A stretch of 62,934 bases of DNA, from the NCBI GenBank assembly GCA_017882445.1, contig JADGPK010000011.1:1-62934 (forward strand). The letters run 5' to 3'. Each line of letters opens with the position of its first letter. The stretch's first letter is position 1. This document shows positions 52,235 to 61,399 of this stretch, piece by piece. Position numbers and translations under genes: made by a program. Below the pieces are notes generated by a model that ran no database searches, was not told the DNA's origin, and saw nothing but the letters and a program-made list of their open reading frames with translations. The stretch comes from Solirubrobacteraceae bacterium. GTDB taxonomy: Bacteria; Actinomycetota; Thermoleophilia; Solirubrobacterales; Solirubrobacteraceae.

Positions 52235-53739
52235 CCCGCCACCACGGTGTCGCCGCCGGCGGATGCTTCCTCGGCGGTCTCGGCGCCCGGAAGAAGCAGG
52301 CGCATGAGCGTCCCTCCGCCGGGGGCGGGCTCGGCTGAGATGCTCCCACCCTGCTGGCTTGCGACCTGGCGCACGATCGCCAGGCCGAGTCCCGAGCCGG
52401 GCCTTCCGCGCGCCTCGGCGCCGCGGTAGAAGCGATCGAAGATGTGCGGCAGATCGGCGGAGGAGATCCCCCGACCATGGTCGCGCACCGCCAGCTCCTG
52501 CCCGCGCAGGCGGATCTCCACCGGCTCGCCCGGCGGGCTGTACTTGACCGCGTTGTCGATCAGGTTGCTGACTGCCCGCTCCAGGCGTGCGGGGACGGCT
52601 GTGACGATCGTCGGATCCAGCTCCAACAGCATGGGGGTCGCGGGGGCGTGTCTGCGCGCACGCTCGACGACCTCGCCCACCAGCAGATCCAGGCGCAGCG
52701 CCTCGGTGTCCACGCGCGGCTCCTCGCCGCGCGCGAGGTCGATCAGATCGTTGATCAGCAGCGTGAGCTCCTCGATCTGCTCGACGACGTCCGCCAGCAG
52801 CCGGCGATGGCCGTCGGGCTCCATTGCCGGTCCCTGCTGCTGCAGGATCTCGATGTTCGTCCGCAGGCTGGTCACGGGCGTGCGCAGCTCGTGCGAGGCG
52901 TCTGCCACGAGCTGGCGCTGCGCGTGCACCGAGGCGTCGAGTGCGCTCACCGACCGCTCGAGCGCGTCGAGCATGGCGTTGAAGCTGCTGGCCAGACGAC
53001 CGATCTCATCCTCCCCGCCGGGCTCTATGCGCCTGCTCAGGTCCTGGGTCGCGGCCACGTGCTCGGTGGTCTCGGTGAGACGCTTCAACGGCTGCACGGC
53101 GGCGCCGGCCACGAGGCGCCCGAGCAGCGCCGCCAGCGCGATGCCGCCGACGTCGAGCAGCACGAGGATCACACGTAGACGGCTGAGCAGGCTGTCGACT
53201 TCGCTCAGCGGCAGGGCGAGCTGCACCGCGCGTCCGCCGCCGAAGGACTCCGCCAGCACGCGCAGGTGTTTGCCGGACACGCGCGCATCGCTGAAGAACG
53301 GCCGACCTCCCTGTGCGGCCAGCCGCCGCGTGGCCCCGTCGACGGGCAGGGTGATTTGCGGCGCGGAGCGCAGCAGGATCGTCCCGCTCGAGTCGATCAC
53401 CTGCTGGTAGCCGCGCACCTCGCCGGGGTTGGGCGGCAGTCTGCCGAACAGGTTGCCGGCGTCCGCGAACGGGCCGGGCCCGCGTTTGCCCGAGGAGCTG
53501 TGAGAGCGTTGAGAGAGCAGGCCCAGAGGCGTGTCCCGGTTGGCGCCGCTTACGCCGGGGCCGTTGCTGTGCAGGAACCTGACCAGCCGCCCGGTCTCAC
53601 GCGCGTGGTTGCGCAGCTGGGTGTCGACTTGGCTGTGCAGCTGGTTGGAGGTCAGCACGTAGGTCAGCAGCGACGCGAGCATCACCGCGATCGCCACGGC
53701 GGCGGCCGAGACGATGGTGATGCGCCTGCGAAAGCTCAC
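52201..53739 (-). CDS. Sensor histidine kinase with periplasmic domain and HAMP
   Basis: A 512-residue membrane kinase. Helix 1 is at about 8-30. An extracytoplasmic domain of about 160 residues follows, then helix 2 near 190-215. HAMP follows to about 265 (PLKRLTETTEHVAATQDLSRRI). HisKA has DASHELRTPVTSL with phosphoacceptor His283. HATPase has NLIDNAVKYSP (N box), VRDHGRGI (G1) and GSGLGLAIVRQV (G2). GTG start overlaps the response-regulator stop by 4 bases. Related to the MprB/PrrB group by layout. The signal is unknown. Confidence 0.94.
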   Translation of the reverse strand: MSFRRRITIVSAAAVAIAVMLASLLTYVLTSNQLHSQVDTQLRNHARETGRLVRFLHSNGPGVSGANRDTPLGLLSQRSHSSSGKRGPGPFADAGNLFGRLPPNPGEVRGYQQVIDSSGTILLRSAPQITLPVDGATRRLAAQGGRPFFSDARVSGKHLRVLAESFGGGRAVQLALPLSEVDSLLSRLRVILVLLDVGGIALAALLGRLVAGAAVQPLKRLTETTEHVAATQDLSRRIEPGGEDEIGRLASSFNAMLDALERSVSALDASVHAQRQLVADASHELRTPVTSLRTNIEILQQQGPAMEPDGHRRLLADVVEQIEELTLLINDLIDLARGEEPRVDTEALRLDLLVGEVVERARRHAPATPMLLELDPTIVTAVPARLERAVSNLIDNAVKYSPPGEPVEIRLRGQELAVRDHGRGISSADLPHIFDRFYRGAEARGRPGSGLGLAIVRQVASQQGGSISAEPAPGGGTLMRLLLPGAETAEEASAGGDTVVAGYPALPGQDAA

Positions 53740-54428
53740 GGCGGCGCGCGCAGCACGTAGCCGACCGCGCGCACGGTGTGCAGGAGGCGCCGCTCATCGC
53801 CGTCCTCGGTCTTGCGCCGCAGATAGCCCATGTAGACGCCGAGCGAGTTTGAGCTCGAGCCGAAGTCGTAGCCCCAAACCTGCTCGAAGATCACCGAGCG
53901 GGACAGGACCTGCCTCGGATGGCGCATGAACATTTCCAGCAGCAGGAACTCGGTGCGCGTGAGCTTCAGCATCCGCTCTCCTCGCCAGGCCTCGTGCGCG
54001 TCGAGGTCCAGCCGCAGGTCCGCGAAGATGAGAACCCTCTCCCCGCCATCCTCCTCGCCGGCCCTGCGCAGCAGCGCGCGCACGCGTGCCAAGAGCTCAC
54101 GCAGGGCGAACGGCTTGGCGAGGTAGTCGTCCGCACCCGCGTCCAGGCCGGCGACGCGGTCGTCGATCTCACCGCGAGCGGTGAGCATGAGCACCGGCGT
54201 GCTGTCGCCTGCCAGGCGCAGGCGCCTGCAGACCTCCAGGCCGTCCATGCGCGGCATGGCGACGTCGAGGATGACCGCCTCATAGGGTGCCGCGCCGAGG
54301 CGCTCGAGCGCCTCATACCCGTCAGCCGCCTGGGCCACCTCGTAGTGTTCGAGCGTGAGCGCTCGGGACAGTGCACTCTGAACCGCGGGCTCGTCGTCGA
54401 CGATGAGTATGCGTGCTTGCTCAACCAT
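53736..54428 (-). CDS. OmpR/PhoB-family response regulator
   Basis: A 230-residue regulator. The receiver domain has acidic pocket Asp11/Asp12, phosphoacceptor Asp55 (VILDVAMPRMDG), a Thr/Ser switch (LTARGE) and Lys (YLAKPF). The winged-helix output domain is at about 130-228 (RTEFLLLEMFMRHPRQVLSRSVIFEQVWGYDF ... RRLLHTVRAVGYVLR). ATG 54428 is used because the preceding 8 residues are not conserved. It is the first gene of a two-gene system with the kinase. Three 11-bp-phased repeats lie about 100 bases upstream. Confidence 0.95.
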   Translation of the reverse strand: MVEQARILIVDDEPAVQSALSRALTLEHYEVAQAADGYEALERLGAAPYEAVILDVAMPRMDGLEVCRRLRLAGDSTPVLMLTARGEIDDRVAGLDAGADDYLAKPFALRELLARVRALLRRAGEEDGGERVLIFADLRLDLDAHEAWRGERMLKLTRTEFLLLEMFMRHPRQVLSRSVIFEQVWGYDFGSSSNSLGVYMGYLRRKTEDGDERRLLHTVRAVGYVLRAPP

Positions 54429-54529
54429 GGTGGCGCTCCATCCTCCCGCCACCTCCGATTATCGCCCTGGAGGCGAGGGGCGGGTGTGGCGCTTGTCAGG
54501 CTAGCGTGATGGATATCCCGGGCACCGGG

Positions 54530-54562
54530 TGTAAGGAAACGCGAAGAGAACCCTAAGAATCG
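54530..54562. promoter_or_regulatory. Three direct repeats with 11-base spacing (candidate response-regulator site)
   Basis: TGTAAGGAAAC (54530-54540), GCGAAGAGAAC (54541-54551) and CCTAAGAATCG (54552-54562) share AAG at positions 4-6 and follow each other without gaps. Eleven-base phasing is the usual binding pattern for OmpR/PhoB regulators. The site lies between the divergent regulator gene and the LPG-synthase-like gene. Confidence 0.5.
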
Positions 54563-54597
54563 CCGAGGAGGGAAAGACCGTTCAGGAACAGCAGACC

Positions 54598-55614
54598 GTG
54601 CCGCAGGCGGTGCCCGACAGCGCCGATGTGATGGCCGCTCAGTCGCGCACGTTGCGCAACAGCACCATCAGTCTCGCGGTCTTCTTCGCGCTGGTGGTGG
54701 CGCTGCTGTTCGGCGTGCCGTCTCTGCGCGCGGCGCGCGAGCACATCTCTGATGCGAACGTCTACTGGGTCCTCGCCGCGGCCGTCCTCGAGGTGCTCTC
54801 GTGCGTCGGCTACGTGGTGCTCTTCGGGCTCGTCTTCGGCAGGCTCGGGCCCAGCCTCAGCTCACGGCTGTCGCTGTCGGAGCTCGCGGTCAACTCGGTC
54901 GTGTCGGTCAGCGGTCTGGCTGGTATCGCGCTGGGCGCGTGGGTGCTGCGCAGCAAGGGCGTCTCGGTGGAGCGGATAGCCAAGCGCTCGGTGCTGATCT
55001 TCGTGCTGACCAGCGCAGTGAACGTCGGCGCGGTCGCGCTGATCGGGGTGCCGATGTGGCTGGGGTTCATCCCGGGCTCGCGCAACCCGCTGCTCACGCT
55101 GCTGCCCGCCGCGGCGGCGCTTGCGACGATCCTGGGAACACTGGCCCTCGCGGCCTGGGCGCGGCGCGCGTCTGAGGCACTGACGGTGAGGCGCAACCGG
55201 GTCACGGTCGCTTTGACCGCGGTGAGCGGTGGCGTGGAAGACGCACTGGGGATGATCCGCGCGCACGACTGGAGGCTCCTGGGCTCGATCGCATACTGGC
55301 TGTTCGACAACCTCGTGCTCTTCGCATGCCTCGCCGCGTTCGGTCACGCGCCCTCGTTCTGGGTCGTGGCGATGGCCTACCTGGTGGGGATGCTCGCCAA
55401 CTCGATACCCGTGCCGGGAGGCTTCATCGCGGTCGAAGGCGGCCTGGTGGGCATGCTCCTGCTGTTCGGCGCCCGTCCGGGGTCGGTGGTGATCGCGGCG
55501 GTGGTCCTCTACCGGGCGATCTCGCTGTGGATTCCCGCCGTGATCGGGTCGCTGGCCTTCGTCAGCCTTCGCCGCGACATCGGCAAGCCGGTCGCGCCGG
55601 TCGTATCGGGATAG
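54598..55614 (+). CDS. LPG-synthase-type transmembrane (YbhN-like) protein
   Basis: A 338-residue membrane protein of the lysylphosphatidylglycerol-synthase TM / UPF0104 family. About eight helices can be traced, with family landmarks NSVVSVSGLAGIALGAWVLRSKGVS and ANSIPVPGGFIAVEGGLVGMLLLFGA. There is no C-terminal aminoacyltransferase domain, so it is not a full MprF. Start GTG 54598 is the first in frame, although GGAGGG lies about 25 bases upstream, too far. The candidate response-regulator repeats sit just upstream. Confidence 0.82.
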   Translation: MPQAVPDSADVMAAQSRTLRNSTISLAVFFALVVALLFGVPSLRAAREHISDANVYWVLAAAVLEVLSCVGYVVLFGLVFGRLGPSLSSRLSLSELAVNSVVSVSGLAGIALGAWVLRSKGVSVERIAKRSVLIFVLTSAVNVGAVALIGVPMWLGFIPGSRNPLLTLLPAAAALATILGTLALAAWARRASEALTVRRNRVTVALTAVSGGVEDALGMIRAHDWRLLGSIAYWLFDNLVLFACLAAFGHAPSFWVVAMAYLVGMLANSIPVPGGFIAVEGGLVGMLLLFGARPGSVVIAAVVLYRAISLWIPAVIGSLAFVSLRRDIGKPVAPVVSG

Positions 55615-55641
55615 AGCCTGCGGTAGCGCCTCAGAGCGCCG

Positions 55642-56322
55642 CTAGCCTGCGAGCGCAGTGGTCAACGCGACCTCGGCGGCGGCCTGCTGGCAGGCGCGGG
55701 CCGGGAGCGTCGCCATGACGCGTGCGAGCGTGCGGTCGACCGGTCCGGACAGGCCGGGGCAGTAGACGGGGGCGGGGAGCTTCCCGGAGGCCGAGCCGGG
55801 CGCGTTGACGGGAAGTAGCTGCCTGGTCGCCCTCAGGGCGTGCGCGAAGGTGTCGGAGAAGACGTCGATGGCGACCCTCCCGGTGTAGATCTCGATCGAG
55901 CGGCCTTCGTCGTAGACGGTCGCGGGAACGCCGCGCACGACCATGTTGCGCTGAGGACCCAGCGTGGAGTTGGAGTGCAGCCGGTAGATGACGGTGGTGA
56001 CCTGCAGCGGCAGCAGGCAGCTGCCGCCGCCGAAGATCCCCTTGCTCTGCACGCAGTCTCCGTAGTAGACGCTGTCGCCGACCCTGTCGATGTAGCCCTT
56101 CAACCCATCGGCGGCGGCCAGCGGGTGACCTTCGAAGCTCGGACCCGCCCAGTAGACGCGGTAGTAGGGGAAGGTCTGCGCTTGGGCGAGTTCGGCTGCG
56201 GCGATCGGACCTGGATGCCCCGTACCGCAGCCGCCGGCCGCGATCGCGGCGCACCCGGCGCTCAGCGCCAGCCCCATCTTTGCCGCTCGGCGGAGCGCGT
56301 TCTTGGCTGTCGTTGAGCTCAT
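55642..56322 (-). CDS. Putative lipoprotein of unknown function
   Basis: About 226 residues. The N-terminus is basic then hydrophobic (KMGLALSAGCAAIAAGGC) with a lipobox-like AGGC, so Cys35 may be lipidated. The rest has Tyr-rich strands (YYRVYWAGPSFEGHPLAAADG) and six further Cys. It is plausible as a surface or periplasm-facing protein. ATG 56322 is favoured because GATAAT lies 7 bases upstream; ATG 56331 is an alternative. It converges on the YbhN-like gene and diverges from the next gene. Family not recognised. Confidence 0.7.
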   Translation of the reverse strand: MSSTTAKNALRRAAKMGLALSAGCAAIAAGGCGTGHPGPIAAAELAQAQTFPYYRVYWAGPSFEGHPLAAADGLKGYIDRVGDSVYYGDCVQSKGIFGGGSCLLPLQVTTVIYRLHSNSTLGPQRNMVVRGVPATVYDEGRSIEIYTGRVAIDVFSDTFAHALRATRQLLPVNAPGSASGKLPAPVYCPGLSGPVDRTLARVMATLPARACQQAAAEVALTTALAG

Positions 56323-56340
56323 CACCGTCATTATCTTGGC

Positions 56341-58050
56341 GTGGCGATCAAAAGCGCAGCTACTTCGAGGCCGCTCGACTGTTCAGAGGAGTACACATCG
56401 GCCACAGACGTGGCGGACGTGTCGGGGTCTGGTGGGGTAGCACGCCGGACCCCGCTCGATCTTCTAAAGGGAGCGGCTCGCCTGCGCTCAGCAGGCGTTC
56501 TCGCCCTGGGCTCGGTGCTCGTGGCGGTGTGGCTGATAGCCGATCCACGCACCCCGGACCTCGCCGCCCAGGTCTACCGCGTGGGCCTCTTCCACCAGCT
56601 CGGCTTCGCCGTATGGGACGAGCACTGGTATGCGGGACACCATCTGCCGGGCTACAGCCTGCTGTTCGGACCGCTGGGCTCGCTCCTCGGCGTACGGCTA
56701 CTCGGCGCGGTGTCGGTGCTCGCCTCGACGATGCTGTTCGAGCGGCTGCTGCGCTCGTTCCACGGCGACGCCGCGCTGTGGGGCACGGCGTGGTTCTCCG
56801 TGGCCGCGCTCGGCGATGTCTGGGCGGGGCGGCTGGCGTTTGCGCTCGGGGTCTCGGTGGCGCTCGCGGCGGCCCTGGCGCTCAGGCGCGGACGCCTGCT
56901 GTGGGCGTGCCTTCTCGCTTTGCTGTGCGCGGCCGCGAGCCCGGTGGCGGGGGCGCTCCTCGCGCTGGCGGGCCTGACCGCGACCCTCGCGCTCGGCTCA
57001 CCGCGGTTCGTGCTCGCGCTCGCCGGACCCGTCGCGGCCGTCATCCTCCCGCTCGCCCTGTTGTTCCCCGAAGGTGGCTATGAGCCCTATCCGATCATCT
57101 CGTTCGCCGCGACGGCGCTCGTGACGGTGGCGTTCCTTTGGGCCATTCCGCGCAGCGCCCGCACGCTTCGCCTCGGCGGTCGCCTGTACCTGGTGATGTG
57201 TGTTCTGTTCCTGCTGATCCATTCCCCGATGGGGAGCAACATCGAGCGCTACGCGGTGCTGCTGGCGGGCCCGCTGCTGCTGAGCTCCCGTCTGAGCGCC
57301 CGCATGGGGGAGGCGCGGCTGCGGGCGATCGCGACACCGGCGGTCGCTCTGGCGCTGTGCGCGTCGGCGGTCTGGGTGGTGTGGGGTCCGGTGCGCGAGA
57401 CGCTGGCGGTGGCCGGCAGCCAAGCCACGAGCGCCTCCTACTACCTGCCGGTCGAGCGCTTCCTGGCAGGAGCCGCGCGCGGTCCCGTGCGCCTGGAGGT
57501 GCCGCTGACGCGTTCGCACTGGGAGGCCGCGCTGCTGGCGCCCACGGTCTCGCTGGCGCGCGGGTGGGAGAAGCAGCTGGACACCCGCTTCGACAGGGTG
57601 CTGCTCGCCCCCGGGCTCACCGCGGCGGCGTACGACCGCTGGCTGCACGAGCAGGCGGTCGCCTACGTGGCGCTCCCGGATGTGGCGCTCGATCCGTCCA
57701 GTGCGCGGGAGGGGCGCCTGATCGGCGGCGGGCTGCCCTTCTTGCGAGAGGTCTTTGCGAGCGCCCACTGGCGCATCTACGCGGTGCTCGCCCCCACGCC
57801 GCTCGTGTCGGCGCCCGCGCGGCTGACGGCGCTCGGGCACGACTACTTCGCCATGCGCGCCACGTCTCCGGGTCGCTTCGTGGTGCGCGTGCGCTTCACC
57901 CGCTACTGGACGCTCACACGCGGGAGCGGATGCGTGGCGCGGGCTCCCGGCGGCTGGACCGCTGTGAGCGTCCGCACGCCGGGGACGACGGTCGTGAGCG
58001 CTCGCTTCTCGCTCGCGCGAGCGCTCAGCCCGAACGGCTCATGCAGCTGA
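56341..58050 (+). CDS. Polytopic membrane protein, GT-C glycosyltransferase-like
   Basis: A 569-residue membrane protein. The first 45 residues are cytosolic. About ten to twelve helices follow to residue 365. The first external loop contains WDEHWYAGHHLPGYSLLFGPLGSL, an acidic Asp-Glu loop of the kind that holds the metal/donor site in GT-C enzymes. The C-terminal 170 residues form an extracytoplasmic domain. It would use polyprenyl-phosphate sugars to modify envelope glycans or proteins, which is inference from topology. It starts at GTG 56341 and overlaps the next gene by 10 bases. Confidence 0.72.
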   Translation: MAIKSAATSRPLDCSEEYTSATDVADVSGSGGVARRTPLDLLKGAARLRSAGVLALGSVLVAVWLIADPRTPDLAAQVYRVGLFHQLGFAVWDEHWYAGHHLPGYSLLFGPLGSLLGVRLLGAVSVLASTMLFERLLRSFHGDAALWGTAWFSVAALGDVWAGRLAFALGVSVALAAALALRRGRLLWACLLALLCAAASPVAGALLALAGLTATLALGSPRFVLALAGPVAAVILPLALLFPEGGYEPYPIISFAATALVTVAFLWAIPRSARTLRLGGRLYLVMCVLFLLIHSPMGSNIERYAVLLAGPLLLSSRLSARMGEARLRAIATPAVALALCASAVWVVWGPVRETLAVAGSQATSASYYLPVERFLAGAARGPVRLEVPLTRSHWEAALLAPTVSLARGWEKQLDTRFDRVLLAPGLTAAAYDRWLHEQAVAYVALPDVALDPSSAREGRLIGGGLPFLREVFASAHWRIYAVLAPTPLVSAPARLTALGHDYFAMRATSPGRFVVRVRFTRYWTLTRGSGCVARAPGGWTAVSVRTPGTTVVSARFSLARALSPNGSCS

Positions 58051-59672
58051 CGCGGCTCCGCCTGACGGCGATCTGCGCGGGCGCGCTGTGCCTGGCGGTC
58101 GCGGTTGGGTGCGGTGGCGGCGCCGGAGGATCGAGCGAAGGATCGGGGTCGCGCTTGGGGTCGGGGTCGGGGTCGGCGGGGCGGGGGCAGGGCGCGCCGG
58201 CGTCCTACAGCTGGCTGGTGGCGACCGACGGCGCGCCTGCGTCGATCGCCTCCGAGAACCGCGCGGCGGGGACGACCGCCTGGCGCCTGCCGGGCCCGGC
58301 TGAGCTGATCGGGGGCGCCGCCCGGGGAGCGATCGCGGGCTATGTCTCTGAGCAGGCGGTCCTGCGCGGACAGGCGGAGAGCGTCTATGTCAGCGCTGCG
58401 GGCTCCCGCACGGTCACGGTGCGGGTCTATCGCATGGGCTGGTACGGGGGCAGGGGAGGGAGGCTCATCCTGCGCAGCGCTCCGCTGCCGACGCGCAGCC
58501 AGCCCCCCTGCACCCACCGCTCGGCGACCGGCCTGACTGAGTGCGACTGGCACCCCACGCTCACGTTCGTGATTCCCTCGGCGCTGGTGAGCGGGGTGTA
58601 CATCGTCAAGCTGCTCGCCTCCACAGGAGCGCAGAGCGACTGTCTGTTCGTCGTGCGCTCAGCCCGGCCGCCGCGGCTGCTCGTGCAGATACCGACGGCC
58701 ACCTACGAGGCATACAACGCGTGGGGAGGAGACAGCCTGTATCCGGGCGGCGGACGGCTCGTGGGCGTCACGGGGACTACGCAGGGCGTGGAGGTCTCCT
58801 ACGACCGCCCCTACGACAGCCAGACCGGCGCGGGGCAGTTCTTCATCCGGGAGGTTGCGATGGTGCGCTTCCTGGAGCGCTACGGCTATCCGGTGGGTTA
58901 CACGACGACCGAGTCGATCGACGGGGACCCCGCGCAGGTGCAAGGCGCGCGGGCCCTGATCGACGTGGGGCACTCGGAGTACTGGTCGACGAGAGACGAG
59001 CAGGCGTTCGCGGCAGCGCGCGAGGCGGGGACGAGCCTGATCTTCATCAGCTCCGACACGCTGGCCTGGCGGGTGCGCTTCGCGGCGGCGAGCGCCGCCT
59101 CAAGCCAGGCTGGCGAGCGCGACCACAGGATCGTCGCCTACAAGCAGTTCGCGTCCCTGGACCCGGATCGGGCGGCTCGATCGGGGATGTTCCCCCTCGG
59201 CGGAGCCCCCCTGACGGGCAGCGCCTACAACGGCTGCATAACCCCTCGGGTGCTCCGGCCGGGACCACCGGTGTACCGCTACTACGCCTGGACCCCCTCG
59301 GCGGGTCTGGAGCCGTCCTGGCTGTTCGCCGGGACGGGCATCACGGCTGCGAGCAGGATCGCAGGGATCGTCGGCTATGAGCTCGACCAGCGCACGCTCG
59401 CGACGCCGCCCGGGACGCGGCTCCTCGGGGCGGGGAGGCAGGCCGGCTGCATGCCCGAGACGGAGCCCTCACCGGTCCACGGCACGGTGGCCGAGACGAC
59501 GCTCTACACAGCGGCCTCGGGGGCGCTGGTGTTTGCCACGGGGACGCTCGGTTGGGCGTACGCGCTCTCGCCGGTTGTGCAGGCCTCGCCGGATGTGCCC
59601 TCGGCGCCGGACCCGCGCGTGGTCGCGATGACCCGCAACCTCCTCGCGCGCGTGCTCGCCGGCGGGAGGTAG
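58041..59672 (+). CDS. Lipoprotein with N,N-dimethylformamidase-like C-terminal domain
   Basis: A 543-residue exported protein. The signal peptide ends in VAVGC (lipobox-like, Cys near residue 24). A Gly/Ser-rich linker follows. The main domain carries TVRVYRMGWYGGRGGRLI, TYEAYNAWGGDSLY and ALIDVGHSEYWSTRDEQAF, signatures of the family named for the C-terminal domain of N,N-dimethylformamidase large subunit. Many such proteins are secreted and have no known substrate. It overlaps the GT-C-like gene by 10 bases, so the two are probably co-translated. Confidence 0.82.
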   Translation: MQLTRLRLTAICAGALCLAVAVGCGGGAGGSSEGSGSRLGSGSGSAGRGQGAPASYSWLVATDGAPASIASENRAAGTTAWRLPGPAELIGGAARGAIAGYVSEQAVLRGQAESVYVSAAGSRTVTVRVYRMGWYGGRGGRLILRSAPLPTRSQPPCTHRSATGLTECDWHPTLTFVIPSALVSGVYIVKLLASTGAQSDCLFVVRSARPPRLLVQIPTATYEAYNAWGGDSLYPGGGRLVGVTGTTQGVEVSYDRPYDSQTGAGQFFIREVAMVRFLERYGYPVGYTTTESIDGDPAQVQGARALIDVGHSEYWSTRDEQAFAAAREAGTSLIFISSDTLAWRVRFAAASAASSQAGERDHRIVAYKQFASLDPDRAARSGMFPLGGAPLTGSAYNGCITPRVLRPGPPVYRYYAWTPSAGLEPSWLFAGTGITAASRIAGIVGYELDQRTLATPPGTRLLGAGRQAGCMPETEPSPVHGTVAETTLYTAASGALVFATGTLGWAYALSPVVQASPDVPSAPDPRVVAMTRNLLARVLAGGR

Positions 59673-59674
59673 GG

Positions 59675-60955
59675 CTAGCGGGGCGCGAGCCCGTAGAGGC
59701 CGGTGTAGCCGGTCAGGTAGATGTTCTTGCCGTCGCTGATCACGGGGTCGAACGCGCCGGTGTCCATTTCGAACAGCACCCGGCCGGTGGATATGCCGAG
59801 ACCGTAGGTCCGGTGTTGGCCGAGGTCGGCGAAGTAGACGGTCCGCCCGATGATCGTGGCCGAGCCGGAGATGCGCCCGTGCGCGTCGAATTGCCAGCTG
59901 ATGCGACCCGAACGCGCGTCGATGGCGTAGAAGCGTCCGCTGTAGGAGCCGAGGTAGATGGTCGGGCCGAGCCCGGGGGCGTCGGTGACGGCGGGTGAGG
60001 CGTAGACGTAGGCGCCCGTCTGGGTCGCCCAGTCGAGCCTGCCGGTGGATGCGTCATAGGCGTAGACACGCCCGTCGGTGTTGCCGAGGAACACGCGGCC
60101 GTAGACGACGGCGGCGGTCGAGTAGAACGTGCCGCTGCCGAGCAGGGCGCCTTCGGAGCTGCTCAGCCACAGCCGCCGTCCGCTCTGCTCGGAGACGGCC
60201 TGCACGTGGCCGGAGTAGTCGCCGAAGTAGAGCACACCGCCGGACAGGGTCGGGCTGGCCTTGACCGCGCCGTCGGAGTGGTAGGTCCACAGGACATCTC
60301 CGGTGCGCGCGTCCAGCGCGTAGACGATCCCGTTCTGGGAGCCGAAGAACAGCCGGTTGCCGTCGATGAGGGGGGAGGACTCGCTCGGGCTGGGCAAGGG
60401 GCGAGACCAGCGGATCGCTCCGGTCCTCGAGTTGAGCGCCACAGCGCGCCCGGGGTCGTCGGCCTGTCCGCTGGACAGGATCGTCACGAACACGGTGCTC
60501 GCGGTGACGGCCGGGCAAGAGGCGGACAGCCGGCCGAGCGGTCGGCTCCAGAACGTGTGCCCGGTGCGCTTGTTGATCGCGCTCAGCACCGCGTCGTCGG
60601 CGAGTTGGAAGATGCGCTCGCCATAGATCACCGGCGGGAACTCGAGGAGCGAGTGGGCGTTGTGCACCCACAGGCGCCTGAAGGGAGGGTGCACGCGCGC
60701 GGGAGCGGGGAAGTAGCGGGTGTGGTTCTTGGTGTAGCCGTACAGCGGCCAGGCGAAGCGATCGGGGCCGTGCTTGGGCAGCGTCGGCGCCGGCTGTGGC
60801 ACGAAGCGGGCGTGCGGGTGGTAGATGTTGCCCGTGCGGTGGCGCTCGTAGAGATAGCCCGCGAGCACCGCTGCGGCGAGCAGCACGACGACCGCGCCGA
60901 GGGTCACGCGCGCACGCTTGGAGCGGGGGAGCAGCCGTCTGCGGCGGCCGCTCAT
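59675..60955 (-). CDS. Membrane-anchored PQQ-type beta-propeller protein
   Basis: A 426-residue protein. A basic N-terminus and one helix (17-35, VTLGAVVVLLAAAVLAGYLY) form a signal anchor. Seven or so repeats follow, each of the form GxVYALDxxTGxxxW (for example NGIVYALDARTGDVLWTYHS, DGRVYAYDASTGRLDWAT). These are PQQ-like/BamB-type blades. No enzyme residues are obvious, so it is probably a scaffold or binding protein at the outer face of the membrane. It converges on the DMFase-like gene, 2 bases apart. Confidence 0.9.
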   Translation of the reverse strand: MSGRRRRLLPRSKRARVTLGAVVVLLAAAVLAGYLYERHRTGNIYHPHARFVPQPAPTLPKHGPDRFAWPLYGYTKNHTRYFPAPARVHPPFRRLWVHNAHSLLEFPPVIYGERIFQLADDAVLSAINKRTGHTFWSRPLGRLSASCPAVTASTVFVTILSSGQADDPGRAVALNSRTGAIRWSRPLPSPSESSPLIDGNRLFFGSQNGIVYALDARTGDVLWTYHSDGAVKASPTLSGGVLYFGDYSGHVQAVSEQSGRRLWLSSSEGALLGSGTFYSTAAVVYGRVFLGNTDGRVYAYDASTGRLDWATQTGAYVYASPAVTDAPGLGPTIYLGSYSGRFYAIDARSGRISWQFDAHGRISGSATIIGRTVYFADLGQHRTYGLGISTGRVLFEMDTGAFDPVISDGKNIYLTGYTGLYGLAPR

Positions 60956-60974
60956 GGGCGTACAGGCGGTGGCT

Positions 60975-61319
60975 TCAAGCGGCGATCTTGCGGGACGGCG
61001 CTCCGGTCGAGGCAGCTGAGGCGGGGGCGTCCTGCAACGTCGCGGCGGCCGTCTCGGGCCGCCGAACGGGTTCTCTCCGCCCGCTGGTGCGCCCGCTGGT
61101 GCGCCCGCGGGCGAGACGACCGGCCGGAAGGCGGGCTGTGTGGGCGAGCAGGCGGGCGAGAGTCAGCGCGAGGAGCCACACGCAGGCGACAGCGAGGGGA
61201 GGCAGCGTGAGTCCCGAGAAGAGCGCGAGCACGTCGTGGCTGCTGTTCAGCGACCAATTCCAGAGCAGGTAGTCGCCAAGGGCGAGTCCAGCGACAAAGA
61301 CCAGCGGCCTGTAGGGCAC
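60975..61319 (-). CDS. Small membrane protein upstream of the propeller gene
   Basis: A 114-residue protein with two helices (YRPLVFVAGLALGDYLLWNW and VLALFSGLTLPPLAVACVWLLALTLARLLA), then a 50-residue Arg/Pro/Ala tail. It lies 19 bases upstream of the propeller gene on the same strand, likely one operon. Family not recognised. Confidence 0.65.
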   Translation of the reverse strand: MPYRPLVFVAGLALGDYLLWNWSLNSSHDVLALFSGLTLPPLAVACVWLLALTLARLLAHTARLPAGRLARGRTSGRTSGRREPVRRPETAAATLQDAPASAASTGAPSRKIAA

Positions 61320-61385
61320 GGATGAACCCTAGAGGTGTTCGGGGACGGACGGTCGGCCGGGCGATCGGACACCGATGCGGGGGCC

Positions 61386-61391
61386 TATGAT
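61386..61391 (+). promoter_or_regulatory. Putative -10 box for a leaderless SDR gene
   Basis: TATGAT ends 8 bases before GTG 61400. It lies in the gap between the divergent small-membrane-protein gene and the SDR gene. Confidence 0.5.
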
Positions 61392-61399
61392 CGCGTCCG

